Origin: Astragalus membranaceus
Lineage: Eukaryota > Streptophyta > Magnoliopsida > Fabales > Fabaceae
Length of the DNA stretch: 64,000 nt
Direction: 5' to 3'
NCBI GenBank assembly: GCA_039519185.1
Contig: CM076847.1
Location: forward strand, 41,698,916-41,762,915
Shown here: in pieces, positions 1 through 10,216 of the stretch
How positions within the stretch are numbered: position 1 is the first letter of the stretch
Layout: each line of letters opens with the position of its first letter
Notes under the pieces: model-generated
Seen by the model: the letters and a program-made list of their open reading frames with translations, nothing else
What the model was told of the DNA's origin: nothing
Databases searched by the model: none
Program-made: the position numbers and the translations under genes

Positions 1-370
1 CTGCACGTTGCCGACATAAGAAGCAACATAAAAGCAGTAGGGTGAGTCGCTTTTCATAATTAATAACATATGGAATAAGCACTACATAGGAAAGGTAACT
101 AGGCACACCGATTCACAACAAGGCAGCAACCACATCACAATTACAATCTCCAAACAACAATACACAAGGTATGGTTATGCATGAAATGCAACCCAAACTC
201 CACGGGCACATGCATGTCGGATCCGTCACCAAATACAATTAGGCCGTAGCCTCTGCTCACCATTTAAAATTAGGCCGAAGCCTCTGCTCACCGATAATGC
301 ACATGGTTCATGAGACGCCATGACAATGCACCACAACACACCACACAATTCACCAATTCACATTTAATCA

Positions 371-500
371 ACTCACCATAACTCACCAATAAACTCACCA
401 ATAAAACTCACCAATAAAACTCACCAATAAATCTCACCAATAAAACTCACCAATAAAAGTCACCAATAAATCTCACCAATAAAACTCGCCAATAAATCAG
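371..500. repeat. Short tandem repeat, 14-15 bp unit
   Basis: About nine head-to-tail copies of a unit close to AACTCACCAATAAA, with small changes between copies. It lies inside the LTR fragment and looks like a minisatellite expansion. Confidence 0.85.
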
Positions 501-752
501 TACCAATTTAATTAAACCGTTTTAGGATATTGACACGGAATAGGAGAAAGTGAATAAAAATTGCAATTAGACACCTTGAACAACTTCAGTCCAGAACCAC
601 CAGTAAAATAATCCATTTTTGCATAAAACTAGAATATTTGGATAGACACCGAAACTAGCTTCGAAACGCATTTTGAACCGTTAAATTTGGATAACCGAGT
701 CAAAAGTTACATTAAAAACAAGTTTGGAAAAATTTGGGCAACATCCTGATTT

Positions 753-1268
753 TGGCGCCCAGCAAAAACTGGCGCAGGGCGCCTAGCGCCCAGACACTGG
801 CGCAGGAAAAACTGGCGCAGGAACACGGCGCCCATGCATAAGGCGCCTTGGCAAAACACGCAAGAAAACTCTTTTAACTTCGAAATTAATTTTGCACGAG
901 CCAAATACTCAGAATATGGGAACCCAACAAAAATTTTGGCAAAATATGACACGCATCATTGGCGCCCATGGACTAGGCGCCTAAGGCCAGGACAGACCAC
1001 AACTCCTATGACTCCAAAAATTATTTTACACGAGCCATTTAACTTGGACATGAAAACCCAGTATCAATTTTCGCAAAATGAACAACAGAAAGTTGGGACC
1101 CTTGGCGCCCATGACACAAGGCGCCTAGCGCCAAAACTGGCAACACAGTGGCACAGGCGCCCAGGAGGGCACCCAGCGCCTGGAACAGCAACAGACACAA
1201 CAGTGGTAACACAGCTCTTGGCGCCCAGCAGAATTTCCAGCAACACACACACACACCTAGGCGCCTAA
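753..1268. repeat. GGCGCC-rich array in LTR
   Basis: GGCGCC, GGCGCA and TAGCGCC words recur many times in this LTR segment, against an AT-rich background. GGCGCC is its own reverse complement. The array sits at the same LTR position as the GGCGCGC array at 58473-58575 in the related element. Confidence 0.8.
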
Positions 1269-1999
1269 GGCTCCATCAATTTTTGAGTTCCTCTTAACAT
1301 AACTACACCAAATTAAATGACCAACACCATCTATCAATACAAACACTAACCAACACATTTACCACCAAAATTCCTTCAGTCATAACATCAAACCCCTAGC
1401 ATGCATATTGCGCACCATATTCATTTCAACACCAATTAAACACATTTTTGCACAATTCAATTTCAGCATAGCAACAACATTATAATACACAATTCATTCA
1501 AGAAAATCATTCTAAAACCTAACCCTAGACGATACTCATCACATAAGCTATTAAAGATAAAAAGAGGACCCCCTAACTTCTTAGAATTCGAAACCACCAA
1601 GCAAGCTCCAAGGAATTGCAAGACACCAACAAGCCTTCTCTTCCTCCTTGAGTGATTCGCCCTTCTTCTCCTTCTCCTCCTCTCTTCGCGACCTCTCCTC
1701 TCACTTCTCTTTTCTTTTACGTTTTCTTTTTTTTTTCTTTTGCACAATTGAGTAAAATGAAAACTAACTCACAAGACCCCTAAGTGAGTCGAATTCTATG
1801 ACTAGTCAATGGGCCATGGGCCTACTTGTGGATCATGGGCCCCCATGCACACCACCTAATTCGTGACCACACCTCCTAAACAAATAAAATAGAATAAATA
1901 AATTAAATTAAATTCTGAATTAGTTAATTAAATTAAATAAATATTGTAAGCCTTAAATAACTTAATTAAATAAATAATTAAATTATTTTGGGGCGTTAC

Positions 2000-2486
2000 A
2001 CCCCTACACTAAGACACAGGCGCACACCATGCGCCCTGGGCAGCCAAAATTGGCGCCCTGCACTTAGACACACACACAGCCACGGGCGCACACTAGGCGC
2101 CCTGGGGCAGCCACATTGGCGCCCCTCACAGTCACGGGTGCACAACCAGCGCCCTGGGCAGCCACAGTTTGCGCCCAGCATAGGCACACACAGACACAGC
2201 GCCACACTAGGCGCCCACGCCTAGACACAGGGCGCATACAGCAACATGAATTGGCGCCCTTGTCGCCTAAGGTCCTTCTAATTCAATTTTTTCCAAATTT
2301 TTATATGTTCAATCATCAACAATAACTTCAAACATCACAAATTCATTCTCACATATTCAAACACACATTTTAACGAGTACCTACTTCCTTTATTAAAATA
2401 AAACACTATATTAATAATTTTATATAATAATAATGCAACACTTAAATAATTTAGTTAAATTATTAATTAAATTATTTTGGGTGTTA
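2000..2486. mobile_element. Second, diverged LTR end with its own GGCGCC array
   Basis: A roughly 490-bp segment that repeats the tail of the previous LTR: a GGCGCC/GCGCCC array at about 2015-2265, a CCTAAGG-type transition, an AT-rich stretch and a terminal TTTTGGGTGTTACA. It may be a duplication of the LTR end or the remains of a second LTR. Just beyond it, the reverse strand reads GGATAGGGGGCAGG, which resembles a polypurine tract for a minus-strand element. Confidence 0.6.
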
Positions 2487-3790
2487 CACTACCTGCCCCC
2501 TATCCTGCAAGTTATGATTGATGTCGAGGATGAAGAAGACAACTCGAGTTCATGGGCCATATCGAGGTACCATTCATGCTTTGAGGGAGGCTGGCTATGA
2601 GATTGGTGGTCCAACGGAGGGACCTAGTGAATCTGAGTTTGTGGCGTCGAAGGCGCCTCCAATGGCCGTCTCTTCCTTGCCCGGAGACTCTGGTTTTCAT
2701 TCTGATTTTGAGGTGGTAGAGATGGATGTAGGTTAACTATGACTGGGTTGCACGATCTATTCGGTCTGTCAGAAGTGTTTACGCCCCAGGGTGTGACATC
2801 TCCGGTTTGCAGGATCTGATGGGGAATGGCTGGAGGGTGGAAGGAGTTAATCCAGATGACAGAGTTTGTCATGCTCCTGATAGTCTGAAGTTCATGATGT
2901 ACCACTGCCTTATTTTTAAGATAGACATCTGCCCCTTTTTTACCCCATTTCAGCTAGAGGTGTTGAAATTTTTGTCTATCGCTCAGTTTCAATTACTTCA
3001 TAACTCCTGGGCGTTTGTAAGGTCTTTCGAGATTGTGATATGAAGAGGAAATGCAGGCTTAAGGTGTTTTTCACCGTCTTTGAGGTGCTGCGTAGACGAG
3101 AGCTGTCGTGCGCCGGTCCCCGCTACGAGTTTGGGACCATCCGAGTACGAAAATACTACCCCTTCTTCAATCTGCGTCTCGAGTCTTAAAAGGATTGGAG
3201 GGGAAAATACTTTTACCTTGTTCCCTCGAGTCAACGTGCTATGAATAGCCTGAGTGAGTTTGATGAGAAAGGAACTCTAATTAGGGAGAAGTTTTATCTT
3301 GGTTGGTCTGATATTGGTTCTGCACAAGTTGGTGCTGCCTACACCATTTCTTCGAGTCTATTGTCTGATGTGTAGTGTAAGACTTTGGATATGCTTAGGT
3401 TTGTGTTAGGTATCTTGTTTGTTCACCTTAAACCATCATTTGCTTTACTATGTACGGACTTGCTATCTATCTTTCTCATTTAGATCGAACGTTGAGTTTT
3501 GGTTGGTATTACTGGGAGGGGTATCGGGCTCAAGGTATGTCGCGTGTACCTTTAAGAATGTTATACCAATGTCATCTCGTGGTCAGGTATACCCTGGGGA
3601 CAGTTTATCAGGGCCCAGCCTGATTATAACCCGCCCTTCAGAGGTTGCGACACGTTCAAAGTCGCTTCGACGAAGTGAGCCGGATGGCTCGTGCCTCGGT
3701 TTATAGGAAGGCGCAAACAATCGCAGTGTCGATCTCATGCTGCCCCTTTCTACCGTAGGGCTTAGTCGTTATGTCCCTTGCTGGTGCATC
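2487..3790 (+). pseudogene. Decayed plant transposon protein gene (putative gypsy-type/Transposase_28-like)
   Basis: Discontinuous plus-strand coding remnants run through this stretch, most clearly from 2780 to 3375. Readable pieces include FFTPFQLEVLKF, HNSWAFVRSFEIV and, in a shifted frame, FFTVFEVLRRRE, then KDWRGKYFYLV. The pattern (a hydrophobic FF.PFQ.EVL block, then NSWAF, then W.GKYF.V) resembles the plant 'putative gypsy type transposon' domain found in ORFs of large retroelements. There is a frameshift near 3040 and stops near 3187 and 3373, so it is dead. A possible C-terminal piece (ARASVYRKAQ) lies at about 3685-3715. The family assignment is from memory. Confidence 0.45.
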
Positions 3791-4084
3791 AGGATCGAAT
3801 TTGCTGTGAGTACTTCATTGTGGGATCCCGGCCTCCCTGGTGTTGTTTGCGGATCCTTTTATGGATATTTGTGAGGACAACACCTAGTTCCTCCCCAGCT
3901 TTCTACTTTGTTCAAAGGCTTCGTCACTTAGCTGAGCTCGGGTACCTATTGTGCAAAACCTTGAAGTCTCGCCCTAGTGGATATCTTGTGCGTAAGAGTC
4001 TTTCCTCGACCCTTGAAAGCGAAGTGGGGGGAGTTCAACTCGTGTTGTTCCAAAGTCTCGGGCCAGCTACGAGCTGGCTATGTA

Positions 4085-4500
4085 GGTTTCATGTTTAGAC
4101 TGGCGCCACTCCCTTTATTGTTTGATGAATTGTCTATGTTGAGTTCCATGCTTCCTTTGGGCTGCTTTAGAGTTGGGGTGGCACCACTTCTTGTGACGTA
4201 GTTGGTAAGGATTTGAGCCTTCATGGCCCCGCGTTTGGTGATCACAACTCGGGCATCGCCTCGCATTTCTCGGGGTTGGCCTCTATGCCACGTTCTATCG
4301 AGATAGAACCCAAGGAACTTCTCTGTTCGGACCCCGAAGATATACCTTGCCCAATGGCATGGAGGTAAGCTTGCCACCCGGTTCATGCCTCTTGATGTGT
4401 TTCTTCAGCTTTTTGGCTAGGACGCCATTTGCAGGTCGCGCCCAGGTTACCTTGTAGGGTTACAATCTTGTTGTCCAATTAGTAGAACTTTATTTTCAGA
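4085..4500 (-). pseudogene. Reverse transcriptase fragment of a Ty3/gypsy element
   Basis: On the minus strand the peptide FGVRTEKFLG can be read, followed in a shifted frame by ERGIEANPEKCEA. These are the conserved end-of-palm and thumb motifs of Tat-type gypsy reverse transcriptase; the same block in Ogre-1 reads CTFGVRSGKLLGF. At least one frameshift separates the two pieces and nothing upstream or downstream is intact. It could be the RT end of the minus-strand gypsy element whose gag remnant lies to the right of Ogre-1 at 37370-37850, with Ogre-1 inserted between them. I cannot prove they belong together. The sequence from 3790 to 4085 shows nothing I recognise. Confidence 0.5.
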
Positions 4501-5533
4501 AGCACAGTTGAGGTCAGTGCTCCTAGCCTGCCTAGCGTCGGCCCCCCAATTATGCGTCGTTAAATCGACTTGCATGGGAGGGCTAGGTCAAAACCCTAAT
4601 TTTCCACAAAAAAAATAAATAAACAAATAAATTGAAGAATGAAGAGCATCATGCATTGAATTTTGGGTCCTAGAAGTCATTCCAAGGTCTTTAAAATCAT
4701 TTTTAGGGTTGGAACGCACTTTTTAGGCAAGTTAGGGTTTTAGGGTCAAAAAGGGCATTTTGGTCATTTTTCGCAAAAAAAGATGATTTTATCGCAAAAA
4801 ATGCACATCCACAAAAAGTACATTTTTATTCTATCAAGGATAATTTTTGTACAATTTGTTAGAAAGAAAACCCTAGTCAAAATAATTAAAAATGTATTTT
4901 TTCCATTTTTAGTGCATAGAAAAATAAAAAAGGGACCATTAAATATTCCTCAATTCTTAAGTGACAATTTTTATTGTCATAGGTGACTAGAGGGAATATT
5001 TTATGGTGCCCAAAAGCATGTGACACATTTTCAATAGTTGCATTCCCATTATTTCCCATGCCCAAAAATTAAAAAAAAAACTCAAAAAAGGGAAGTGTCC
5101 TCAATAAGAAAAAAGACCAAAAAAAACAAGTTTTTTTCTCTCTTCCTCTCCTCAATTTCGAAATCCTCCTTCTCTCTCCCTCTCTCTTCAATGTGTAATC
5201 ATTATACCCTCTTTGGTAAAATACCTCACTCACTTACACTAACCCCTTCATAAGAAAACCCAAATTTCCCTCTTTGGTAACAATTCTTCTCTAAAATGCC
5301 CTTAACCCTACCTCACATAAAATATCTCTTCCAAAATAAGAAATTCATTTTTTCTTTTCTTTCTTTTTTCCCTCTAACTTTCGCCCCCCACTCTCTCACT
5401 CTCACATTTTGTGTTTTCTCTCCACCCTAAATCCTTGTGATAAGTGATCTCAACCCTCCATTCAAAATCAAAGCTCAATCCTAGAGCACATCAAAATCAC
5501 AAAGACTAAACTACCCTTAGACCTAGTTTCATC

Positions 5534-5543
5534 CTATAAATAC
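5534..5543 (+). promoter_or_regulatory. TATA box of Ogre-1 5' LTR
   Basis: CTATAAATAC stands in a C/T-rich context typical of plant core promoters. The same element is conserved in the 3' LTR at 33735-33744. It is the likely start region of the genomic transcript; no start site can be read from sequence. Confidence 0.6.
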
Positions 5544-6380
5544 TCCCTCATTCCCACACCTAAGGATCCTCTTCTCTTTTTGCTCATTCTCTCCTACACA
5601 AAACCCTAACACACAACTCTCTCCTCTCCTTCCCTCTCCTTGGTCGTAGCCTCTTCCTCCCCTCTTCTATATATTCTCTTCAAAAATCAACCACCAAATC
5701 CTCCATTTCTTGTTAGATCACCATCTTTCCTTACATTCTCTTCAAGGTTGCATCATCAAATTGCAAAGAGCTAGTAATTATGAGAATATCACCTCCTTCT
5801 TCATTTCATTGTAGTTTTGAGGTAATCCTTGAAGCTTTGCACCTCATATTTAATTTTCTTGCATAATCTCTCCTCTACTCCAAACTCCTTCTCGGTTGTT
5901 GTTTGCTTTGAGGATCCATTTCAAACATTTTGACAAAGACTTAGGGAGTTTGGGTGTTTGAGATGGGTCCTTGGCCTTGAAGGAGTTATTCTTCTACTTG
6001 AATAAATTCCCTTGCATCTTTACATATTATGCACTAGATTTCATAAATAAAATTGTTGTTTATAGGCTTTAGCATTTCGCATATCATAAAAAAAATTAGG
6101 GTTGATATGATTTTGTTGCACTTCCTTGCTTAATCATATAAATCCTTGCAAAAAATAGATCTATGTTGCTTTGTGTTAATTTTGGTGTTGATGATAGGCA
6201 AGTTTATTCTCACTAGTGCCTAGTGCACTTTTCTCAAAGTGGGAGGATTGCTCTATTTGATTCAACTTGGTTTTAGTGTTTATTTACTTTTTACCTTTTT
6301 ACTTTACCATTCATTAACTTTTTACGAAAACATAAAAAGATTTTACCACTTCCCATTTACCTCATGCATTTTTATTTTAC

Positions 6381-6565
6381 CATCTCATTAAATAATTACC
6401 ATTTACCTCATGCATTTTTACTTTACCATCTCATTAAATAATTACCATTTACCTCATGCATTTTTACTTTACCATCTCATTAAATAATTACCATTTACCT
6501 CATGCATTTTTACTTTACCATCTCATTAAATAATTACCATTTACTTCATGCATTTTTACTTTACT
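6381..6565. repeat. 46-bp tandem repeat in Ogre-1 5' LTR
   Basis: Four head-to-tail copies of a 46-bp unit beginning CATCTCATTAAATAATTACC; starts at 6381, 6427, 6473 and 6519. The module is also present in the 3' LTR at about 35265-35440. Confidence 0.9.
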
Positions 6566-7244
6566 TTTCACTAACTTCTTAATTAAAGTTTTACAACTTA
6601 TCAACTTGCAAAAATACCCAAAACATTTTCACATTCATGCATCTTCATTCATATTTAGTTTATGTGACACTCTCATGCATCCTCATATGCTTATATCTCT
6701 TGCATCCTCTTATGCATCCTTGTATGCCATTCATTCATAAATAAAGTGCTACGCATCCATTCCTTGTACACTTATGCACCTACATGCTTACCTAATCATG
6801 CATCCTTGCTTACATATTCAATCATTTAACTTAGAATACTCTATGTTTACAATCAATTGTATTCACTTGTTCTTGATGCCATGTAAATGTCTTGACTTGA
6901 TTGTGTGCCCTCCTCTCCACTTGTATGACCTCCTAATGGAGACGTAAGTCTACATGCATGTTGTAGCATAGAGCCATTAGGGTAAATACAATCCTTCTTG
7001 CACACACACAATTACTTTGAGAACTTTGTTTTGCATCTTTAATAATTGAATCCTTTGATTGTATGGGCATGTTTAATCTTGGTTAATGAATGATATGTTC
7101 ATGTTTGCTTGAGTATTGTTCATTCATTTGCATTTGGTTATGGATTTAGAATTGACTTGAAATGTTCTACTCCTTTTCTAAAACCCAATTCCTAAAATTA
7201 TTTCAAAACAAAAAGACACTTTTACTTTCAAAACAAAAATAAAT

Positions 7245-7545
7245 CAATTGTCATTAAACACCAATCGTGCCATTGCCGGTTAGGTCATTAATGATGATTT
7301 CATTTTCAAAAGAGTTAGTAGTGAGGCCATTCTAACCGTTGTTGTTCGGTCTTCGCAAAAGCTCTATCCCATTTTCAAAAACTTATTCATTTCTCAAAAA
7401 TAAACCAATTGTCATTAAACACCAATCGCGCCGTTGCCGATTAGGTCGTTAATGATGATGTTGTTTTCGAAAGGAGTTAGTAGCGAGACCATTCTAACCG
7501 TTGTTGTTCGGTCTTCGCGAAAGCTCAATCCTTTTTCAAAGATAC
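7245..7545. repeat. 161-bp tandem duplication in Ogre-1 5' LTR
   Basis: Two copies starting at CAATTGTCATTAAACACCAA (7245 and 7406), each ending with a CTAACCGTTGTTGTTCGGTC block. The same duplication occurs in the other two Ogre LTRs of the window (about 18270-18545 and 36130-36420). Confidence 0.85.
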
Positions 7546-7895
7546 CCGAGAACTACGTAGCTTTAAATTCTCCATCGCACCGGGAGATACGTAGGAGCGG
7601 GGTCCTGTCCCGTCATGCACACTCTTAAAAAATCTTTGTTTTGTCCTGATTTTCAAAGATAAACCGAGAACTACGTAGCTTTGAATTCTCCATCGCACCG
7701 GGAGATACGTAGGAGCGGGGTCCTGTCCCGTCAAGCACGCTCTTAAAAAATCTTTGTTTTGTTCCGCTTTTCAAAGATACCCGAGAACTACGTAGCTTTG
7801 ATCCCTCTTCCAGTGAGGGTACGTAGGAGCGGGGTCCTGTCCCGTCAAGCACGCTCTTAAAAAATCTTTGTTTTGTCTTGATTTTCAAAGATAAC
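7546..7895. repeat. 118-bp tandem repeat in Ogre-1 5' LTR
   Basis: Three copies starting at CCGAGAACTACGTAGCTTTG (7546, 7664, 7781), each with TACGTAGGAGCGGGGTCCTG. TACGTA palindromes recur twice per unit. The module is present three times in each Ogre LTR of the window (also 18587-18935 and 36431-36780). Confidence 0.9.
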
Positions 7896-8236
7896 CAAAA
7901 ATATTCTTCTTCCCTCCTGTTTTCAATAAAACGAATCTTAAAGAAAAGAAAAGAAAAGAAGTAGAATAAATTGCTTTCAAACTCAAACTTTTGTCCAAAC
8001 CACACATCAAGTTAATGGTTCCCTTTCGGTAGAAAGGAGGTGCGGGGTGCTAATACCTTCCCCGTACCTAACCGACCCCCGAACTTACATCTCTAGTTTT
8101 CAAAAGACCATCCGCCTTGATTAAAAGAACTTTTTTCAATGTTTTGGTCTTAAAATTAAAATATTGGTGGCGGCTCCAAACTTTTTCCACGTCGTCAAAC
8201 GAAAAGTCCCAAACCGGATTTTTCGGGCGCAACAGC

Positions 8237-8254
8237 TGGCGACTCCACTGGGGA
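8237..8254 (+). promoter_or_regulatory. Ogre-1 primer binding site (tRNA-Arg type)
   Basis: TGGCGACTCCACTGGGGA lies two bases after the LTR end. This is the primer site characteristic of Ogre elements, complementary to the 3' end of a plant tRNA-Arg. It starts minus-strand DNA synthesis. Confidence 0.93.
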
Positions 8255-9408
8255 CTTCTTTTTATTAAAAAAAAGACGAGGGTCAAGCCTAGTTAACTTG
8301 ATGTGTGGTTTAAAATTAATTGAGTTGAAAGCTTTGTTTTAGTTCCTTTTCTATTTGTTCACAATGCCGTGTTCATGCATTCCTCAATTCCCATGTCCGC
8401 TATTCTCTGCTCCCTTTCTTAAGGTAAAAACATGCATTTCCTCCCATTCTATTATGATCCCTTCTTCTCCGCTCCCTTTCTTGAGGTAAGCAGTGCATAT
8501 GACTGTTGCTGAAACCTGGGATGGATTATTGGTATTGTGATATTGAACCCTAGGGTAGACGACATGTTATTGCCTGCTATTGTTTGGACTGTTCTGGGTT
8601 TTCCTTTGTAGGTGGGGTATATGTGGGTAGTTTTAGGCGGTATGCCCTTGCTGCACACACTCACACCTTATGCTTAGTATTCTTTGAGAGGGGCCTAAAA
8701 CCCAAGGTCTGACAAAACTTAGGAGAGTGGAAATGAGTAGTGACTGGCAATTGGACTGTTGTCCTTTTGACTCTCACGAAAGTTTCAGCCAGAGTATGCT
8801 CTTTCATGAGGCCTCACACCAGATGGCGTTCCATCGTTGTGGGTGCTATTGTGAAAGAGAATTAGCTCTGGTAACCTGGTGAGGAAGTGACTAGAACCCA
8901 CATGGGAGGAACATTTGAGTTGTCCTTGAACTTAGGTCCCCACCTTCGTAGGACACAAGGGGCATATCAAATTGTGTGTTGCATTGTAATCTAGGCATGT
9001 TTTCAAAAAAAAGAGAAGGGAATTTTTCCAAAGAAATAAAAAAGGAAAGTAGAGAAAGAGCTGCCGTTGTAGCCTTTCTTCTGCCGGTCCGTACGAAGTG
9101 ACATATGGCCCACTTTTTTCAAAAAAAGAGAGAACGAGCTGCCGTTGTAGCCTTTCTCTTACTTGGTCCATATGAAACCACGTACGGCCCGCATTTTTCA
9201 AAAAAAAAAAGAAGAAAAAAACTTGAACTAATGCCAATAAAGGCTTTGCCCAAATCTGCATATGCATAAAACATTATCATCATTTTGCATGCATCCTCGC
9301 ATTGCATCCAACATAAGCTTTTACAGCTCATACATGCATCCTTGCATTTCATCAAAGTTTGTTTGCCGAGAATTCCAAAGTGACAAAGAATCTTGCCATA
9401 GGTACAGT
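8255..9408 (+). other. Ogre-1 leader (5' untranslated region)
   Basis: Non-coding stretch between the primer site and ORF1. It is homologous, in reverse orientation, to the leader of the other Ogre copy at about 21250-21826: both contain the TATGCTCTTTCATGAGG / CCTGGTGAGGAAGTGA type blocks. A 78-bp direct duplication lies at 9058-9210, beginning GAGCTGCCGTTGTAGCC. No independent gene is visible. Confidence 0.75.
9058..9210. repeat. 78-bp direct duplication in Ogre-1 leader
   Basis: Two copies starting at GAGCTGCCGTTGTAGCC (9058 and 9136), each ending in a TTTTTCAAAAAA tract. Confidence 0.8.
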
Positions 9409-10142
9409 ATGGAATCAAGAAGTGAGACAGTGCACCCCCCGAGATATCCGGTTGTAAGTAAGGTTGATGTTGCCAGTCTGAAAAAATGTGCTGACCTGTT
9501 GGGACCTATCGAAAGAGGATCATTTGACAGTTCTTACAGGAATCTCCGGAAGCTGTTGACACTAGAGGTGCAGACCGAAGCAATCGTGGCTCTAAGCAGA
9601 TTTTATGACTCCGGGATCAGATGCTTTCTTTTCAGAAACTTCCAATTGACTCCCACGTTGGAAGAATACCATCAGATTTTGGGTTTCCCTCGGACAGCAG
9701 CCGTTCCCTACCGATATCAAGAGCAATACTACACGGACGAGAAATTTGCCGCCCTGTTGCAAATGAAGGTAGAGGACCTGAGACTCCAGAAACAGAAGAA
9801 GAACCAGGTGATGGGTTTCCCACAGAGTTATCTCGAGAGTCTGATGGATGTGCATGCCAAAAATAAGAACTGGGTTGTTTTCAAGCAAATCTTGGCACTG
9901 ACAATCTTCGGAGTTGTCCTCTTTCCACAGATTGAGAGATTCATAGATGTGACTATCGTTGGCATCTTCCTTGCCTCCCAGAATGAGAAGAATCCGATCA
10001 ATCCAATCCCGGCTATTCTTGCTGACACTTATTCAGCTTTAACTCATCACTGCGAACTGAAAAGAAAGAAAATCTCTTGCTCCTCTCACTTATTGTATGG
10101 CTGGCTTCTGATTCATGTCTACACTAATCCAGTACGAGTAGA
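9409..10142 (+). pseudogene. Ogre-1 ORF1, 5' part (split by insertion)
   Basis: Open frame starting at the ATG at 9409 (MESRSE...), preferred over in-frame ATGs from 9262 because the codons before it look like leader sequence. The product is the extra Ogre/Tat protein encoded upstream of gag; its biochemical role is unknown. Visible landmarks are a VALSRFYDSGIRCFLFRNFQ block, TPTLEEYHQILGFP, and near the end PAILADTYSALTHHC. These match the plant DUF7745-type domain found in such ORFs (from memory). The frame is open to 10142, where the 12.3 kb insertion begins; it resumes after the second GTAGA copy at 22479 without loss of a base. Confidence 0.85.
10138..10142. repeat. Target-site duplication GTAGA, left copy
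   Basis: GTAGA directly precedes TGTCATACCCC at 10143 and is repeated at 22474-22478 directly after GGTCGCTACA. Removing the insert and one copy leaves the ORF1 reading frame continuous. Confidence 0.92.
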
Positions 10143-10216
10143 TGTCATACCCCAATTTTGTCCGGCTTAGGTCAAAACCCTAATTTTCCCCAAAAAATAA
10201 ATAAATTGAGGAGTGA
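10143..10216 (+). repeat. 5' LTR stub of the inserted Ogre-like element
   Basis: The first 74 or so bases match the starts of the LTRs at 15039 and 32758 (TGTCATACCCCAATTTTGTC, then GGTCAAAACCCTAATTTT). The match stops near AATTGAGGAGTG, where the sequence jumps to 3'-untranslated-type sequence, implying a large deletion of the rest of the 5' LTR and all coding sequence. Confidence 0.75.

Larger units (their letters stand above)
1..1999. mobile_element. LTR fragment of a Tekay-like gypsy family, cut by the window edge
   Basis: Non-coding LTR sequence that ends in GGGGCGTTACA at 1999, the 3' end style (GTTACA) of the LTR at 57201-59778. The order of parts also matches that LTR: a stretch around 580-700 containing AAAACTAGAATATT and AACGCATTTT, then a GC-rich array, then a pyrimidine-rich tract (about 1640-1745) and an AT-rich end. 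The left end lies outside the window. Short ORFs here are translations of the repeats and I do not regard them as genes. Family assignment is by comparison with the copy at 57201. Confidence 0.7.
4580..8234 (+). repeat. Ogre-1 5' LTR
   Basis: Homologous to the 3' LTR from TAGGTCAAAACC near 4582 to the end GGGCGCAACA at 8234. The first 25 or so bases (TGTCATACCCC...) seen in the 3' LTR are absent or replaced; the bases before 4580 only share CCCCAATT. It carries one copy of the 131-bp unit that is repeated in the 3' LTR, which explains why it is about 0.7 kb shorter. It contains the promoter and three tandem-repeat modules listed separately. ORFs of 60-126 residues here are repeat translations. 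Confidence 0.9.

Noticed and set aside
834..1268. 144-residue ORF over the GGCGCC array
   Set aside because: Low-complexity translation of an LTR repeat; overlapping ORFs exist on the other strand for the same reason.
7546..7895. Possible CRISPR-like array of regular repeats
   Set aside because: The units are head-to-tail with no variable spacers, and the context is a plant LTR.
7525..8005. Several overlapping ORFs with repeated TGPRSYV-like peptides, also at 18563-18963 and 36410-36890
   Set aside because: They are translations of the 118-bp LTR tandem repeats; the same peptide recurs because the DNA unit recurs.
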